Source: an uncultured Blautia sp.
GTDB taxonomy: Bacteria > Bacillota > Clostridia > Lachnospirales > Lachnospiraceae
Length of the DNA: 64,000 nucleotides
Assembly (NCBI GenBank): GCA_902476765.1
Contig: CABSEJ010000003.1
Coordinates: forward strand, 1-64,000
Reading direction: 5' to 3'
Shown here: positions 1 through 7,828 of the stretch, in pieces
Layout: every line of letters begins with the position of its first letter
Numbering within the stretch: position 1 is the first letter of the stretch
Notes under the pieces: model-generated
Told to the model about the DNA's origin: nothing
Seen by the model: only the letters and a program-made list of their open reading frames with translations
The model's database searches: none
Program-made: the position numbers and the translations under genes

Positions 1-936
1 CTTTTATTATGCCTTAAAAGCGAAAAAATAGTTTGTTATAGTGTGCCTGATAATACTGCTCATCTGCATTTAGACGAAGCAACACCGCATCTACATATTG
101 ATTTTATTCCATATGTTACAGGAAGTAAGCGAGGACTTGATACAAGAGTATCTTTAAAACAAGCCTTATCGTCATTAGGATTTAAAGGTGGTTCCAGAAG
201 TGAGACGGAGCTAAATCAATGGGTACAATCAGAAAAGGAAAAATTAGCCATGGTCATGAGAGAAAATGAGATAGAATGGGATCAGAAAGGAACTCATGAA
301 CCACACCTTTCTGTATTGGATTACAAGAAAAAGGTTCGAGAACAGGAAGTAGAAGAATTAACGGAACATAAGAATTTATTGGAACATGATTTGCATGATA
401 TCAGTGAATGTGTGGATGAGATCCAAAAGGAAAAAGCGCAAGCAGAAAAAGAGAGAGAGGCGGTAATTAAAAAGACAGAAGTGTTAGAGAAACGATTTAC
501 TGCACTAAATTCAAAAGCTGGACTTGTTGACTCACATGCACGTGAGTATGGATATTACCCGGAAGAATGGCTGCCAGAAGCCGGAACTTTAGAGTCTGCA
601 AAATCTTATCGGAAGAGAATATTTCCTTTGGTGAAAAAAGTTGCGAACATGATACAGTCATTATATAGCAAATATTTGGATTTGAAAAACAAAAATCAAA
701 AGCTATCAGATCGAAACATAGATCTTGAAAATCGTGTAGATCGGTTGCGAGAGGAAGTATCTGTTATAAAGGAAGAGAATGCAGCTTTGTTAAATGTAAC
801 ATATGATATGGATCGGGTTGTAGCTGTTTTGGGAGAAAATAAGGTCAAGGAAGCAATAGAAGTGGCAAAACATTTGGAACAGGCAAATGCAAAACAAAAA
901 ATCAAGAAGAGACGAACAGAGAGGGGTGGTAGATAA
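1..936 (+). CDS. MobV-family (Pre/Mob) relaxase, 5' incomplete
   Basis: Relaxases of this family nick plasmid or transposon DNA at oriT to start mobilisation. The reading frame is open from base 1; the first possible start is GTG at 43, but the protein probably began outside the window. Near that point sits the histidine-rich relaxase motif HLDEATPHLH followed by DF, and then a GSKRGLDTR segment typical of MobV proteins. From about residue 100 to the end the protein is charged and coiled-coil-like, as in the C-terminal half of this family. The usual N-terminal ~100 residues before the histidine motif are not visible. The 14 codons preceding GTG do not resemble the family, so the gene may be truncated or rearranged rather than just cut by the window edge. 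It marks a mobilisable element to the left. Confidence 0.8.
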   Translation, partial: LLLCLKSEKIVCYSVPDNTAHLHLDEATPHLHIDFIPYVTGSKRGLDTRVSLKQALSSLGFKGGSRSETELNQWVQSEKEKLAMVMRENEIEWDQKGTHEPHLSVLDYKKKVREQEVEELTEHKNLLEHDLHDISECVDEIQKEKAQAEKEREAVIKKTEVLEKRFTALNSKAGLVDSHAREYGYYPEEWLPEAGTLESAKSYRKRIFPLVKKVANMIQSLYSKYLDLKNKNQKLSDRNIDLENRVDRLREEVSVIKEENAALLNVTYDMDRVVAVLGENKVKEAIEVAKHLEQANAKQKIKKRRTERGGR

Positions 937-974
937 AGAAAGTCGAAGAAATCAAATCTATGCTAAAAAGGTAA

Positions 975-1136
975 AGTCTAGACATTGCTTTTTTGAATTG
1001 TAAATCAGAGAGAATAGATTTATATAGGCAAAGAGGGAAAATAGCGTTGGCAGATTTTCGAGAATTAGGCGAAAGCTCTATAAGTAATGTGATACAAGGA
1101 AAGGTAAAAAAGATTTTGCGAAAATGTACGTTGTAG
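975..1136 (+). pseudogene. Remnant of an XRE-type helix-turn-helix protein
   Basis: A 53-codon open stretch without a good start or ribosome binding site encodes a peptide with a helix-turn-helix look: the segment LADFRELGESSISNVIQGK resembles the turn and recognition helix of XRE repressors. It follows the relaxase fragment closely and ends in TAG at 1134. I read it as the decayed C-terminal half of a regulator of the mobile element. Similarity is judged by eye only, so confidence is low. The remaining bases up to 1435 hold a terminator and the sigma-factor leader. Confidence 0.25.
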
Positions 1137-1246
1137 GGTGTAAGCAGAAAACTCTGGTACAAAAAACCTTCCATTCCTTTTGTTGGTGAAGTATAATGTA
1201 AGCAACAAATTTGAATTTTATAAATGAGATAATGTTAGAAATGTGA

Positions 1247-1290
1247 TAACAGTAAGAAATAAGAGAAAGGTTTCTTGCTGTTATTTTTTA
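1247..1290 (+). terminator. Rho-independent terminator
   Basis: A 13-base arm at 1247-1259 (TAACAGTAAGAAA) pairs with TTTCTTGCTGTTA at 1271-1283 and is followed by TTTTTT. It ends the relaxase-side transcript and insulates the sigma-factor gene. Confidence 0.7.
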
Positions 1291-1435
1291 CTAGAAGTTA
1301 TTCTTACAAAATTTTCTTGAGGGACTTAAATCAGAAGTTGGTTTTGCATTCAACTTTTTAGAATGTTTTTCTGTTATTTTGTAACGAAATACTCTAATTT
1401 GGTACTAACGAGTAGAAAGGAGGTTGTGAACACAA

Positions 1436-1906
1436 GTGCTTGAAGAAATATATGAAATGTATTCAAGAAAAGTATTCTTGTTTTTATTGAGCAAGACAAG
1501 TAATGAGGATATTGCAGAGGAACTTACTCAAGAAACTTTCTTTCAAGCTGTTCAATGCATTGAGCAGTTTAAAGGAAATAGTTCCATATTGACTTGGTTA
1601 TGTGGCATTGCTAAAAATGTTTGGCTGAAAGATTTACGAAAACGGCAAGAGTGTCTATCAATAGATGATCACATCTTAGAAACAATGGATAAACAAGAAG
1701 TGGATGTTCGATGGGAACAAAAAGAAATCTTACAGTTGATACATGAGATGAATGAGCCGGTTCGTGAAGTAATGTATTTAAGGCTAATTAGCAACTTATC
1801 TTTCTCTGAAATTGGAGAGATAATTGGAAAAACAGAAAATTGGACAAGAGTAACTTTTTTTAGAGGAAAACAAAAAATTGTAAAGGAGATTTTAAAAGAT
1901 GAATAA
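1436..1906 (+). CDS. ECF-type RNA polymerase sigma factor
   Basis: 156-residue group IV sigma factor that would direct RNA polymerase to a small regulon under control of the membrane protein encoded next. Region 2 spans about residues 1-70 (EELTQETFFQA, then FKGNSSILTWLCGIAKN) and region 4 about 100-150, with a helix-turn-helix around LSFSEIGEIIGKTENW. GTG at 1436 is chosen because AAAGGAGG lies upstream at good spacing and a TGA blocks earlier in-frame starts. The gene overlaps the anti-sigma gene by 8 bases, so the two are translationally coupled. The leader contains TGTAAC near 1379, which could be the -35 of an autoregulated ECF promoter, but no convincing -10 was identified. The signal it answers to is unknown. 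Confidence 0.9.
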   Translation: MLEEIYEMYSRKVFLFLLSKTSNEDIAEELTQETFFQAVQCIEQFKGNSSILTWLCGIAKNVWLKDLRKRQECLSIDDHILETMDKQEVDVRWEQKEILQLIHEMNEPVREVMYLRLISNLSFSEIGEIIGKTENWTRVTFFRGKQKIVKEILKDE

Positions 1907-2348
1907 AGAACTTCCATGTTACATTATTTCTGATTTATTACCTTTATATCAAGATGATATATTATCAGAGCAAACGAAAAAAGATATTGATAAACATTTA
2001 AGTGAGTGTGAAGATTGTCGAAAGAAATTGATGGCAATGAAAATGCAAATAGATATTCAAAGCACTAATATTGAATTAAAAAGTAATCCATTGAAAAAGG
2101 TGAGATTTTATCAAAAAATGCTGATGGGGTTGGGCGCAGTTATAGCATTTATTTTGGGTGCGTGCATTCCAATTGCTATATTAGGACTTACCGTTCTCGA
2201 GCGGGGAGAGATAGCTATCTATCAAATAGAGAGGGTGAAAAGTCTTTGGTATGTATTAGCTTCATGGAGTGGTGTTGCAGGAATTGTAGTATGTGTAATC
2301 TATTTTTTAGTAATACTACTTATTAAGAAAATAATTAAAAAACAGTAA
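1899..2348 (+). CDS. zf-HC2 anti-sigma factor, membrane-bound
   Basis: 149-residue partner of the preceding sigma factor. The N-terminus has the zinc-associated anti-sigma pattern: DLLPLYQDDILSE, then H33-x3-C37-x2-C40, which holds the sigma factor inactive. Two hydrophobic membrane segments follow, about residues 68-90 and 113-140, and the protein ends in a lysine-rich tail, so the anti-sigma domain faces the cytoplasm. Release of the sigma factor normally needs proteolysis or a conformational signal at the membrane. ATG 1899 overlaps the end of the sigma gene and is preceded by AAGGAG. Confidence 0.88.
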   Translation: MNKELPCYIISDLLPLYQDDILSEQTKKDIDKHLSECEDCRKKLMAMKMQIDIQSTNIELKSNPLKKVRFYQKMLMGLGAVIAFILGACIPIAILGLTVLERGEIAIYQIERVKSLWYVLASWSGVAGIVVCVIYFLVILLIKKIIKKQ

Positions 2349-2627
2349 TAGAGAGTTAAAAATTAGTGTATAGCTTGTGTAATGAATACATTAAGAGTCG
2401 AAGAACTCCGGTTTGTAGGGAAATTGAAGTGCTTTATGAATGTTATAGTATTTAAGACTATTAGTTGATTTTAATGTATAGCATATTGCTGACAATAAAA
2501 TGACAATACAATCTGATGAAAACATAGCAAATATACACAAAACATTTCATAAATGAACTGTTCAAAAACTAAAACAACGGGAAAGCACTACAAAGCAAAT
2601 AGAACTTTGCGAGTTTGAGTGATGTGC

Positions 2628-2672
2628 AAATCCCCAGGAGCCTTGAAAATAGAGGCTTCTGGGGATTTTTTT
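2628..2672. terminator. Bidirectional terminator between convergent genes
   Basis: AAATCCCCAGGAGCC (2628-2642) pairs with GGCTTCTGGGGATTT (2654-2668), followed by more T on the plus strand; the A-run on the left arm gives a U-run on the minus strand. It separates the anti-sigma gene from the convergent integrase relic. The rest of 2349-2627 shows no supportable gene. Confidence 0.75.
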
Positions 2673-2706
2673 GTTGCTCGTGATGTTATTGTGATGTTAG
2701 ATTTTG

Positions 2707-3798
2707 TTATCGTGCATATAATTCATATATTTTTTGGTAACGTGGGATTACTTTGTCGACAATAAATTTGTCCAAATCCAGTATACTGCCGTTAATCATT
2801 TCGCATGAGGATATGGAGTCAGAGAGTAAAGCGAGGATAAAATCTTTAAGCTGCAGATTTGGCCGGAAATTGGATAGAAGTTGTATTATAGAGTCCCCAA
2901 AAGCCAGAAGCGCCAGGTAATCCAGCAGCTTATAGCCAAATAGCTCTTCCGCATCAATGTCAATGCCATATCTCTGAAAAATATTCCGATTGTTTTTATG
3001 TATGTGAGTGTTGTCCTCTTCCTCTGCTTTATGGAGCAATGCCTGGCTGACTTTTCCCAATGGGGAGCCTGGGACCAGTTCTATATTGTCTGTATCATAT
3101 TGTATGGCGACCTGTGGATTTTGCTGTAACAGGACCTCTATTTTTTGTGCCAGCACTTTATCAGTGCCAGGATATAAATGGGAATAAGTGTCCCAGGTGG
3201 TCTTGACCGAATCATGGCCGAGACGATGTGAGACTTCTTCAATGATAACTCCCATGTTTACCAGCATGGCAACATGGCTGTGCCGTAAATCATGGATGCG
3301 GATAGGTTTATTTCCAGCTCGCTTTGTCATCCGCCTAAACTCAGTCAGCAATCCATCTTTCTTAACATAAAAGATTCGTTCTTCCGGTTCCAGAGCCATG
3401 CTGTCCACAAAATCTAAGATTTGTTTATGCAAGGTTTCTGGAATTGTGACGGTGCGAATGCTTCGTTTGGTCTTTGGGGTGAGAAAAAACTCAATGCCGT
3501 CTACTACGGCATAATTTTTGTTTATATCTATGGCGGCCTCATCTCTTAATATATCCTGCGGTGTCAAAGCCAGCAGCTCCCCTTCACGGATTCCGCTGTA
3601 AAAAAGTATTTTAAAGGCTATCTGGTAGGTGATTTTCTTTTCATACTTCATAGCATGCTCAAATTCTTCCTGGGTCCAGAAGTTCATTTCATCAGCCCTG
3701 TTTTTTCCAATAAAGCCTGCAATGCGGCATGGATTGCTGGGAAGCTTATAATAGCTTACCGCATAATTCAGTATGGCAGATAGCTGAGATTGTATTTG
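2707..3798 (-). pseudogene. Tyrosine-type site-specific integrase, N-terminally truncated
   Basis: Phage or ICE-type tyrosine recombinase. The catalytic domain is intact: SGIREGELLAL carries the first Arg, HDLRHSHVAM the His-x-x-Arg box, LGHDSVKTTWDTYSHLY the second His and the Tyr nucleophile. A ~130-residue tail follows. ATG at 3687 gives 326 residues, but family-like sequence (LSAILNYAV, YKLPSNPCRIAG, IGKNRADE) continues upstream in the same frame as far as 3798, where a TGA stops it. The rest of the N-terminal DNA-binding part, about 100 residues, is absent and the DNA beyond is unrelated. I infer a deletion that removed the 5' end, leaving an immobilised element. A shortened protein from ATG 3687 could still be made. 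Confidence 0.82.
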
Positions 3799-3882
3799 TC
3801 AAGGGTAAATTCTGTGGAAAAATATGTGTTTCTTAATAACATCCTTTTTGGGGGAAAAATGCAATAATTGCTTGTACTGTAC

Positions 3883-3911
3883 TTGATATATTAAGTAATG
3901 CTCCTTATAAT
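3883..3911 (+). promoter_or_regulatory. Sigma-A promoter for the pentapeptide-repeat gene
   Basis: TTGATA, 17-base spacer, TATAAT. The start of transcription would be near 3918, giving a ~40-base leader with a G-rich Shine-Dalgarno ahead of ATG 3959. Confidence 0.65.
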
Positions 3912-3958
3912 AACAGTGAAAGCATCATTTATCAGCAGAAAAGGGGGGGTGAGATATT

Positions 3959-4618
3959 ATGTCTTTAGCAGGGAAAAACAGAGCCATTTTCAGCTATAAC
4001 AATTCTGATAAACAGAACAGCAATTTCATGTACAAAGATTTTGAGAAAACAAAATCATATCATACAAGCTTCATAAATGCTCAGTTTACAGGTACATCCT
4101 TGAGAGCGGCTCATATGAAATACTGCAATTTTACAAATTGTGTATTCACTGCAACTGAGTTCATCGGCACAAATCTTAGAGGAAGCAAATTTATCAGCGC
4201 AAAATTTGTTGATTGTATTTTTTCAGGGGGTGTTCTCGACAAAGCCAATTTCAAAGGTGCAACCTTCTCGAACTGTTATATTGTCGGAGTCAGCGGGAGA
4301 AGTGCGTACAATTTTCCAGACGATTTAAGTGGAAATGTTGTTTTACCTGCCTTGCCTCTACAAGACACTATTAGCAAAGAATTAAGTGCTGTAATTGAGC
4401 CATTGCGTGAAAATGATTATATTAGACGCTCCCATACACTTCATCTAAAAAATGGTAAAATCAACACCCTAACGATCATGATACTGAAGGAGATATATTC
4501 AAACGACCAACTGGTTCAACTACTTCCATTACTTCCGAAGATTGTAACCACCCAGTTTTATACCATCAGCCATCTGAAAGCATTCTTGAAAAAAGCCGAA
4601 AAAGAGGCTATACTATAA
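3959..4618 (+). CDS. Pentapeptide-repeat protein
   Basis: 219-residue protein. Residues about 36-110 form pentapeptide repeats of the A(N/D)LxX type (FINAQ, FTGTS, FIGTN, ANFKG and similar), which fold as a right-handed quadrilateral beta-helix. The second half is helical and unrelated to known catalytic domains; it ends in a lysine-rich helix. Some pentapeptide proteins mimic DNA and protect gyrase (Qnr type), but this one is too short in repeats to claim that. It has its own promoter and a strong Shine-Dalgarno (GGGGGGG plus GAG). Neighbours are all mobile-element debris, so it is probably cargo. Function unknown. Confidence 0.75.
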   Translation: MSLAGKNRAIFSYNNSDKQNSNFMYKDFEKTKSYHTSFINAQFTGTSLRAAHMKYCNFTNCVFTATEFIGTNLRGSKFISAKFVDCIFSGGVLDKANFKGATFSNCYIVGVSGRSAYNFPDDLSGNVVLPALPLQDTISKELSAVIEPLRENDYIRRSHTLHLKNGKINTLTIMILKEIYSNDQLVQLLPLLPKIVTTQFYTISHLKAFLKKAEKEAIL

Positions 4619-4715
4619 ATGCCCCGCACCTTTTCTGAGAAATCCCGAGCTTAAGTACATGGGTCTACGGACTGATTGGGGGTTGATTGTGCTTAATATA
4701 GCGGAGGTGTTGCCT

Positions 4716-4838
4716 ATGGTAGCAGACGTTTTAACGGTGTTGTCTTTTATGGTGCTTTGCATGATGAAAGTTTTCCCAGTTATTTCTCAGATTGTAAAAG
4801 GTGTTGTATTGTTCAACAAGGCTTACTGCTGGAGGTAA
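4716..4838 (+). CDS. 40-residue hydrophobic peptide, type I toxin-like
   Basis: ATG 4716 follows GGAGG at 4704-4708. The product is hydrophobic through most of its length (VADVLTVLSFMVL, then a second hydrophobic part) and ends in a short polar tail, NKAYCWR. Its TAA stop at 4836 lies inside the loop of the strong terminator at 4818-4862. Small membrane peptides with the stop buried in the terminator are usual in Gram-positive type I toxin-antitoxin loci, where an antisense RNA overlaps the 3' end. I do not recognise the peptide family and did not find a clear antisense promoter. It could also be a chance ORF. Confidence 0.4.
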   Translation: MVADVLTVLSFMVLCMMKVFPVISQIVKGVVLFNKAYCWR

Positions 4839-4862
4839 CCAGCAGTGAGCCTTACTTTTTGT
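4818..4862 (+). terminator. Strong terminator overlapping a small ORF stop
   Basis: A 15-base arm starting AAGGCTTACTG (4818-4832) pairs with CCAGCAGTGAGCCTT (4839-4853) with one G-T pair, loop AGGTAA, then TACTTTTT. The loop contains the TAA stop of the 40-residue ORF. Confidence 0.85.
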
Positions 4863-4870
4863 GTAACAGT

Positions 4871-5061
4871 AAAAATACCCCCCCCTGCTCTGCAGGGGGA
4901 AGGCAGATCTTTAGATAAAAGAAAGAGCTCCTGTGTTATGATATAAGTGGGTCTGCAAAACCACAAATAAAATAACACAGGAGGTCCAAAGAATGGACGT
5001 TAATAGTTTAGCCCATACAAAATGGGAATGCAAGTATCACATTGTATTTGCATCAAAATAA
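4871..5061 (+). mobile_element. IS200/IS605 left-end remnant with 5' stub of tnpA
   Basis: A GC-rich hairpin CCCCCTGC/GCAGGGGG at 4881-4899 resembles the subterminal hairpin of IS200-type elements. Downstream, GGAGGT precedes ATG 4993, which opens a 22-codon frame containing LAHTKWECKYHIVF, the conserved start of the IS200 TnpA (Y1 HUH) transposase. The frame stops at TAA 5059, where the family continues with a PKYRRK-type segment. No later transposase motifs follow, so this is a decapitated copy unable to move by itself. The left end coordinate is approximate. Confidence 0.7.
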
Positions 5062-5114
5062 GAAACTTTCATTTTACGCTTTGTTATAAACGGATAGTTT
5101 GTCCGGAAACCGGA

Positions 5115-5636
5115 TTATAAACCAAGAAAATCTAAAGGGATGAAATTGTAAAAATAGTGACATCCCATATCTTCAATATATTTTAGTGTGTCACGATAAC
5201 GTTCATCTTTGAACCAATTGTTGAATAGATAGAGAAATTCAACATTAAAGTGCAGAGGTTGAAATAGCTTTTGATATTCCAGTTTTTTGAAATGACAACC
5301 AGGTAATTTCTCGTCTACGGAGCCGGCACAATTTTGAAATTTCTTTTCAATAATGTATACCGTATTATTTTTAAAATTTATAAAAGCCTCATCAGGAAGC
5401 CATTTTTTAGAATTGTAGTTTTTGTAACAGATACCGTTTGGAGTAAGAAAATGTGTATACAGCTGATATTGTGGTACACACATACCGATTTTCTCTGTAT
5501 CACGATAAACTTCATGATTAATAACAGTGTAACCTGCATTTATCAGGGTATCCTCCAGGGATGTGATTTGCTCAAAAGACAATCCATTCAGATTAGTGCG
5601 GGCACCGCCTCCGTGAGTATTAGGATTTCTTGGCAT
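5115..5636 (-). CDS. PD-(D/E)XK endonuclease-like protein, possible orphan restriction enzyme
   Basis: 173 residues. Residues P81-D82 followed by E97-K98-K99 in a beta-strand context (NTVYIIEKKFQ) fit the PD-(D/E)XK nuclease core, with E22 in an N-terminal helix as often seen in type II restriction enzymes. The start region GGGARTNLNGLSFEQ is of a type I associate with such enzymes, from memory and unverified. ATG 5636 has AAGGAGG upstream and lies inside the end of a controller-protein-like frame, the gene order of C-R restriction operons. No cognate methylase is adjacent; the nearest is the GATC set at 6178, on the other strand. Either the nuclease is inactive, or its site is protected by another methylase. 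Confidence 0.6.
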   Translation of the reverse strand: MPRNPNTHGGGARTNLNGLSFEQITSLEDTLINAGYTVINHEVYRDTEKIGMCVPQYQLYTHFLTPNGICYKNYNSKKWLPDEAFINFKNNTVYIIEKKFQNCAGSVDEKLPGCHFKKLEYQKLFQPLHFNVEFLYLFNNWFKDERYRDTLKYIEDMGCHYFYNFIPLDFLGL

Positions 5637-5838
5637 ATTCTACGACCTCCTTAAAAAATTCTGTTATTTCAACATCAAGTACATATGCAATCTGATTTAA
5701 TACAGATATGGATAAGCTTTTAGTGCATCCGGCAGATAAGTGTGATGGATACCACATTTATCGACAAAGGCTTTCTGCGGCAGCCCTATAGAAGTACAAT
5801 ATTTTTTCATTGTGGCCAAGGACTTTTATAATATCCAT
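5620..5838 (-). pseudogene. Controller (C) protein-like XRE regulator with two compensating frameshifts
   Basis: Reading down the minus strand from ATG 5838, the frame begins MDIIKVLGHN and soon stops. In the +1 frame the sequence continues as KKYCTSIGLPQKAFVDKCGIH, a helix-turn-helix start, up to TYL. The original frame then resumes as LSISVLNQIAYVLDVEITEF and ends at 5620, for a net 73 codons, the size of restriction-system controller proteins. The first switch is at a run of six A, the second near 5720-5735. It overlaps the endonuclease-like gene by 17 bases. Controller proteins normally delay endonuclease expression after entry into a new host. Here the product cannot be made without frameshifting. 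Confidence 0.6.
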
Positions 5839-6054
5839 AGTTGCAATCTTTGATTTGTATTATAGCAAAATTAAATACCATAAGTCTACATATAATAAGT
5901 ATCCAAAGACGTAGAAACGAAGAGAGAAGAACTAATCAGGCCCCGGTTTAAGGCGTTACGGCAGAAATATACAGATAGGATAATTTTTTGGTGCATCCGG
6001 CAGCTTAAATCTTGGAACAAAAGTAACCTGATTCATAAAGCGTGAAGGTTCTGG

Positions 6055-6083
6055 TTGTTATTTGCTATATCTACAAGTATAAT
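6055..6083 (+). promoter_or_regulatory. Sigma-A promoter of the GATC/defence operon
   Basis: TTGTTA, 17-base spacer, TATAAT. Transcription would start near 6090 and read through the hairpin at 6114-6161 into the first methylase at 6178. No other promoter of this quality was found before 13.8 kb on this strand. The stretch 5843-6054 shows no gene; it holds a second copy of the 12-mer TGCATCCGGCAG (near 5994) that also occurs near 5725. Confidence 0.6.
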
Positions 6084-6113
6084 GGATATGAAAAATTTGC
6101 TATCAGTTGAATA

Positions 6114-6161
6114 TACCCTCAGTGTACAAAGGGATGTTTGGCCCCTTGTACACTGAGGGTA
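6114..6161. repeat. 20-base-arm inverted repeat in the defence-operon leader
   Basis: Arm 6114-6133 (TACCCTCAGTGTACAAAGGG) pairs with 6142-6161, with one mismatch, around an 8-base loop. It sits 16 bases before ATG 6178. Lacking a T-run it is not an ordinary terminator. Related stem-loops occur at 31872-31910 and 48297-48346. Confidence 0.7.
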
Positions 6162-6177
6162 GAGAAGAGGAATCAGA

Positions 6178-7011
6178 ATGGATAATTCGAGTATTGCTCC
6201 ATTTGTAAAATGGGCTGGCGGAAAGCGGCAGTTATTGACACAGATAAAAGAACGTATGCCGGAACAATATAATAATTATTTTGAGCCATTTGTAGGCGGA
6301 GGCGCAGTACTCTTTGGATTGCTGCCGGCGAATGCTTTGATAAATGACATTAACAAGGCGTTGATTAACACATACAGGCAGATTCGCAATGTGCCGGAAG
6401 AATTTCTAAAAGCAGTAAATAAGCTGGACGAGGAAATGTGGGAGGATGGTAAAGAATATTATTATTTTCTCAGAGAGAACTATAACGATAAGCTTATGAA
6501 AGCAGAGTTCGATGTGGAGCTGGCCGCTTTATTCGTATTTATGAATAAGCATTGTTTTAATGGATTGTATCGTGTAAATGGAAAGGGATTGTTTAATGTT
6601 CCGTATAACAATAGCAGAAGGGTATCTGTAGACGAAAAATCCATAAGAGAAACATCAAAATACCTTAAAGGAGTAACCATTATTGAGGGGGATTTCGAGG
6701 TCGCCTGCAAGAAGGCAAAAAACGGTGATTTTATCTTTATAGACAGCCCGTATGCGCCGCTGAATCCCACTTCTTTTGAAGCCTACACAAAAGAGGGATT
6801 TGATATAGAAAGCCATAAGCGATTGGCCAAGCTGTTTGATGACTTAACGTCCAGAGGCTGTTACTGTATGCTGACAAATCATAATACAGCTTTGATAAAT
6901 GAATTGTATGGGAATAAAGGTTATAAAATAGATGTGGTAAGTGTAAAGCGTATGATTAATTCTGATGCATCCAACAGAGTTGGTGAAGAAGTGATTATAT
7001 GTAATTATTAG
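6178..7011 (+). CDS. dpnM: DpnM/Dam-type DNA adenine methyltransferase (GATC)
   Basis: 277 residues, D12-class N6-adenine methyltransferase. Motif I FVKWAGGKRQLL (residues 9-20) binds S-adenosylmethionine, FEPFVGGGAV (35-44) follows, and a long target-recognition insert spans ~60-160. The catalytic motif IV reads D189-S-P-Y192 instead of the usual DPPY; the flanking APLNPTS is as in the DpnII/MboI methylases. It would methylate A in GATC and protect host DNA. Gene order methylase-methylase-endonuclease matches the DpnII operon. ATG 6178 has AGAGG upstream; 13 bases separate it from the next gene. The Ser in motif IV could be tolerated or lower activity. Confidence 0.9.
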   Translation: MDNSSIAPFVKWAGGKRQLLTQIKERMPEQYNNYFEPFVGGGAVLFGLLPANALINDINKALINTYRQIRNVPEEFLKAVNKLDEEMWEDGKEYYYFLRENYNDKLMKAEFDVELAALFVFMNKHCFNGLYRVNGKGLFNVPYNNSRRVSVDEKSIRETSKYLKGVTIIEGDFEVACKKAKNGDFIFIDSPYAPLNPTSFEAYTKEGFDIESHKRLAKLFDDLTSRGCYCMLTNHNTALINELYGNKGYKIDVVSVKRMINSDASNRVGEEVIICNY

Positions 7012-7024
7012 AGGAGCCTGGAGG

Positions 7025-7828
7025 ATGGAGAACTTATTTACAAAGAAAGTGCCATTATATTTCGAGACAAATGAATCGCAATTAGTGTTGGGTGATTCAT
7101 TCAAAATTCTAACAAAGATGGAACCGGAATCTGTGGATATGATATTTGCAGACCCACCTTATTTTTTAAGTAATGATGGTATTACCTGTCAAGGTGGAAA
7201 AATGGTTTCAGTGAATAAAGGCTCATGGGATAAACTTTCGGAGAGTGAAACCAGCGTTGAAGAAAAACACAAGTTTAACAGAAAGTGGATTAAGTTATGT
7301 AAGAAAGTACTAAAGCCTAATGGCACGATTTGGATATCGGGAACATTACACAATATATATTCAATTGGTATGGCCTTGGAGCAGGAAGGCTTTAAGATAA
7401 TCAACAACATAACCTGGCAGAAAACAAATCCACCGCCGAACTTAGGATGTCGATGCTTCACACATTCTACGGAGACCGTTTTATGGGCAAAGAAGAATGA
7501 TAAGAAGTCCCGGCATTTTTTTAATTATGAAAAGATGAAAGCAGAAAATGGCGGCAAGCAGATGAAAGACGTGTGGACTGGTGCGTTAACAAAGCCTTCG
7601 GAGAAAACAGAAGGAAAACATCCAACACAGAAACCGGAATATTTGCTTGAAAGGATTGTGTTAGCATCTACAGAGAATGGACAAGTTATTTTAGATCCCT
7701 TCTGTGGCTCGGGTACTACCGGGGTGGAGGCTTTGCGATTAGGCAGAAAATTTATTGGGATAGAGATAAGCGAAGAATTTTTACAGATAAGCAAGAAAAG
7801 ACTGGAGAAGGCGGCAAATGAAAAATAG
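7025..7828 (+). CDS. dpnA: DpnA-type DNA adenine methyltransferase
   Basis: 267 residues, beta-class amino-methyltransferase: catalytic motif D43-P-P-Y46 near the N-terminus, and the cofactor motif LDPFCGSGTTGVEAL around residues 223-237 near the C-terminus. In DpnII systems this second enzyme also methylates GATC and can act on single-stranded DNA, protecting incoming plasmid or transforming strands; that role is family knowledge, not visible here. It has a GGAGG site upstream and overlaps the endonuclease gene by 11 bases, so the levels of the two are coupled. Confidence 0.9.
   Translation: MENLFTKKVPLYFETNESQLVLGDSFKILTKMEPESVDMIFADPPYFLSNDGITCQGGKMVSVNKGSWDKLSESETSVEEKHKFNRKWIKLCKKVLKPNGTIWISGTLHNIYSIGMALEQEGFKIINNITWQKTNPPPNLGCRCFTHSTETVLWAKKNDKKSRHFFNYEKMKAENGGKQMKDVWTGALTKPSEKTEGKHPTQKPEYLLERIVLASTENGQVILDPFCGSGTTGVEALRLGRKFIGIEISEEFLQISKKRLEKAANEK

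Noticed and set aside
902..1174. 90-codon minus-strand open frame opposite the relaxase end
   Set aside because: No ribosome site, low-complexity composition and overlap with recognisable sequence on the plus strand.
2349..2627. Possible coding remnant after the anti-sigma gene
   Set aside because: A short open stretch is present but shows no recognisable motif or start.
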